From Candidatus Kaiserbacteria bacterium (GTDB lineage: Bacteria > Patescibacteriota > Minisyncoccia > Phycocordibacterales > UBA2100): 19,088 nucleotides of DNA. The stretch covers positions 1 through 19,088 of the forward strand of contig JALWJR010000063.1 of assembly GCA_026996985.1 (NCBI GenBank), read 5' to 3'. This document shows, piece after piece, positions 17,426 to 19,088 of this stretch; within the stretch, counting starts at the first letter, position 1, and each line of letters begins with the position of its first letter. The position numbers and the translations under genes were made by a program. Under the pieces are notes generated by a model. The model saw only the letters and a program-made list of their open reading frames with translations. It made no database searches and was not told the DNA's origin.

Positions 17426-18574
17426 ATGCAAAAGATTATAACCGGTATAGATGTTGGAAGTTTTGGAGTGAAAGTTGTTATAGCGGAAGTAAGTGATAGC
17501 TCCCCGTATCCTAGGGTTATAGGAGTTGGGCAGGCGAAATCTTCCGGTGTTAGAAACGGGATTATAGTGGAGCTTGACGAGGTTATTCAATCTATCAAAA
17601 ATGCAACTGCTACGGCGCAAAGGGCAAGCGGGGTTGTTGTTCAAGAGGCTTTTGTCTCCTACGGGGGTGCAGGTTTGCAAGAGTTACATTCAAATTCAAA
17701 ATTACACATAGCGCGGACAGAAGCCGAAATATCTTATCAAGATTTGGATGAACTCAAACATCTCGCAAGACAGAAATTGCGCGAGAGTCTTGTAAACAGG
17801 GAGGTGCTACACAGTGTGCGAGTGAAAACGTTTTTAAATGATGAAGAAGTTTTTACCGATCCGGTGGGAATGATGGGAAGCAAGTTGCAAGCCGAGTATT
17901 TTTTCATTACGGCCATAAAACAACATGTTCAAGATTTAAAAACGGCAATTGAAGAGGTTGGGATTGAGGTTATTGAAGTTGTGGCAACTCCGATTGCGAC
18001 GAGCCTTGTTGCTTTAAACAAGCAGTATACGATTCCGGGGTGTGCCTTGATAGATATAGGAGCTCAGAGCACAATGGTTACCGTTTTTGAGGAAGATAAT
18101 CCGATTTTACTTAAAACTTTTCCGGTGGGTTCCGCAAATGTTACCCATGATCTGGCTTTAAATTTGCAAATTCCCATAACTCAGGCCGAGCAGTTAAAAA
18201 TGGGCTCACTCACAGACGCTCAATACTCAAGCAAAAAAATAAATGACATTATATCGGCCCGTTACAGAGACATTTTTAAATTGATTCAAGAGTATTTGAA
18301 AGAAAACAAAAAAGCCGGGCTTTTACCCGCGGGAGTAATTTTAATTGGCGGTGGGGCGCTCTCTGAGACGGCTTTAACCGTTGCAAAGCAGGTTCTTAAA
18401 ATTCCGGTTCAAAAAGCGCAAAGCAAAACCAAGTTTACATTTCCTCCGACTATGTTGCCCGCCTATGGGCTGTGTGTTTACGGTTCTCAAATTGACTCCG
18501 GTTATTCTTTGAAAAACGGGGTTATAAGACCGTTGCTGTCGTTTGTTAAAAAGTTTATCCCTTATTTGCCTTAG
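17426..18574 (+). CDS. ftsA: Cell division protein FtsA, actin-like membrane anchor of the Z-ring
   Basis: FtsA polymerises on the inner membrane face, anchors FtsZ and recruits the divisome. This 382-residue protein is a little shorter than the E. coli one (420). It has the actin-fold phosphate-1 motif GIDVGSFGVKVVIAEV (7-22), the family start VIGVGQAKSSGVRNGII, and a 1C subdomain at about 85-165 with DPVGMMGSKLQAEYFFIT. The phosphate-2 motif ALIDIGAQSTMVTV is at 207-220 and the adenosine motif GVILIGGGALSE at 303-314. The last 17 residues (VIRPLLSFVKKFIPYLP) form an amphipathic helix like the FtsA membrane-targeting sequence. PilM is the main alternative, but the 1C signature and this tail favour FtsA. 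ftsZ would be expected next, but the following genes are convergent. The 3' end overlaps ybeY by 20 bases. Confidence 0.9.
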   Translation: MQKIITGIDVGSFGVKVVIAEVSDSSPYPRVIGVGQAKSSGVRNGIIVELDEVIQSIKNATATAQRASGVVVQEAFVSYGGAGLQELHSNSKLHIARTEAEISYQDLDELKHLARQKLRESLVNREVLHSVRVKTFLNDEEVFTDPVGMMGSKLQAEYFFITAIKQHVQDLKTAIEEVGIEVIEVVATPIATSLVALNKQYTIPGCALIDIGAQSTMVTVFEEDNPILLKTFPVGSANVTHDLALNLQIPITQAEQLKMGSLTDAQYSSKKINDIISARYRDIFKLIQEYLKENKKAGLLPAGVILIGGGALSETALTVAKQVLKIPVQKAQSKTKFTFPPTMLPAYGLCVYGSQIDSGYSLKNGVIRPLLSFVKKFIPYLP

Positions 18575-18947
18575 AACGGCAGAGTTTTTTAAGGAGCATT
18601 TTTTCTTTTTGCTCCATTTGTTTTCCGTGTTTTTCGCCTGAGAGATGCAGACAGGCGTGAACGAACAGATAAAGAACATGCTCTCTGTAGCTGTGGTTGA
18701 AAAGAGAGGCCTCTTTTTTGGCTTGATTTAGGTTTATAAAAACTTCTCCCATATTTTCATCCAGCGCAAAGGCCAAGACATTCTTGTGTTTTTTGTTTGC
18801 AAAAAAACGCTCCGAGAGAGAGGAGATTTTTTTGTCGCCACAGAGGACAAGAGAAAGTTCAAAATCATCTCCCAGGGTTGATAATAAAACTTTTGCAAAG
18901 GGGAGTTTGGGAGTAGGTTTTTTGGTCGTGTTTTTTATTGAGAGCAT
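18555..18947 (-). CDS. ybeY: Endoribonuclease YbeY (rRNA maturation factor)
   Basis: YbeY is a zinc-dependent single-strand endoribonuclease that matures the 3' end of 16S rRNA and acts in ribosome quality control. This 130-residue protein is slightly shorter than usual (about 150). The diagnostic metal motif is present as FVHACLHLSGEKH, with H97, H101 and H107 spaced H-x3-H-x5-H. The strand before it reads NVLAFALDENMGEVFINL, matching the family's DVLSFP...GDI segment, although the Asp of TDVLSF is replaced by Asn. The ATG lies one base after the stop of the upstream minus-strand gene (TAA-C-ATG), which points to coupled translation. It converges on ftsA with a 20-base overlap at the 3' ends. 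Confidence 0.9.
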   Translation of the reverse strand: MLSIKNTTKKPTPKLPFAKVLLSTLGDDFELSLVLCGDKKISSLSERFFANKKHKNVLAFALDENMGEVFINLNQAKKEASLFNHSYREHVLYLFVHACLHLSGEKHGKQMEQKEKMLLKKLCRSKANKG

Positions 18948-18948
18948 G

Positions 18949-19088
18949 TTAGCGACGAGCCGCCTGTGGTGTTGGGGTTATTTTTCCTTCTTTTACCATT
19001 TTCTCGTACCTTTCTTTTCTTTGCAGACGGATAAGGGCGGAGCGTTTTTTCATAGTTTTTGAAAGCGGACGAGTTCTGTAGCGTATGT
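18949..19088 (-). CDS. C-terminal part of a small basic protein, possibly ribosomal protein bS21 (5' end outside window)
   Basis: The minus strand is open from the window edge to a TAA at 18951-18949, giving about 45 visible residues, very rich in Lys and Arg. It reads YRTRPLSKTMKKRSALIRLQ and ends in ITPTPQAARR. An in-frame ATG at 19053 would give only 34 residues and has no ribosome binding site, so the gene probably begins outside. The P-x-S-K-x-x-K-K-x-SA-x-x-R run resembles the second half of bS21 (rpsU). A ribosomal protein next to ybeY would make functional sense. The identification is tentative. Confidence 0.45.
   Translation of the reverse strand, partial: IRYRTRPLSKTMKKRSALIRLQRKERYEKMVKEGKITPTPQAARR

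Noticed and set aside
18593..18615. GGAGCA/TGCTCC stem after ftsA as a terminator
   Set aside because: The stem is six pairs with an 11-base T-rich loop and no following T-tract of note, and it lies inside the ybeY coding sequence; the match may be chance.

Overview
The window looks like a chromosome segment from a Candidate Phyla Radiation (Patescibacteria, probably Parcubacteria/Paceibacteria-like) bacterium. This is inferred from gene content: a compact set of housekeeping genes (gatB, ftsA, ybeY, possibly rpsU), an AT-leaning composition read with the standard code, promoters placed directly on start codons, and one enormous surface protein that combines a small helix-turn-helix domain, a membrane segment, about 30 'GNVGIGTTNP' fibre repeats and a peptidase S74 chaperone. 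No rRNA, tRNA or CRISPR array is visible.

Layout. 1-66 is the tail of an unidentified gene. 81-1478 is gatB. 1543-2550 encodes a protein with two helix-turn-helix modules and a C-terminal membrane anchor. 2632-16749 is a single uninterrupted gene of 4705 codons covering about 74% of the window. 16750-16927 is a structured intergenic region with nested inverted repeats. 16928-17350 is a membrane-anchored rhodanese and 17426-18574 is ftsA. On the minus strand, 18947-18555 is ybeY, preceded by the end of a short basic protein that may be ribosomal protein bS21.

The giant protein is the unusual part. From N to C it has a cytoplasmic helix-turn-helix module homologous to both modules of the upstream protein, one membrane helix, a coiled-coil stalk, an Asn/Thr/Ala-rich repeat region, a YadA-like beta-roll block, a long fibre of GNVGIG repeats, an S74 intramolecular chaperone with its Ser-Lys dyad, and three Ig-like domains. 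Two complete inteins (356 and 357 residues) interrupt the fibre at the same point of a duplicated repeat. Neither shows a LAGLIDADG or HNH homing endonuclease. One carries a NYN/LabA-type (PIN-like) nuclease domain. The other carries an unrecognised, GC-rich domain of similar size. At the DNA level the NYN segment is followed by a hairpin resembling the terminator of a once free-standing gene. If both inteins splice, the mature fibre is 3992 residues and two small proteins, one a probable RNase, are released in equal amounts.

Regulation. gatB, the helix-turn-helix gene, the giant gene and ftsA each have a -10 box ending 6-7 bases before the ATG, so they are probably transcribed as leaderless mRNAs. 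Exact DnaA-box-like 9-mers lie just upstream and just downstream of the giant gene. The two adjacent membrane-tethered helix-turn-helix proteins suggest a link between envelope and DNA, but the sequence alone does not show what they bind.
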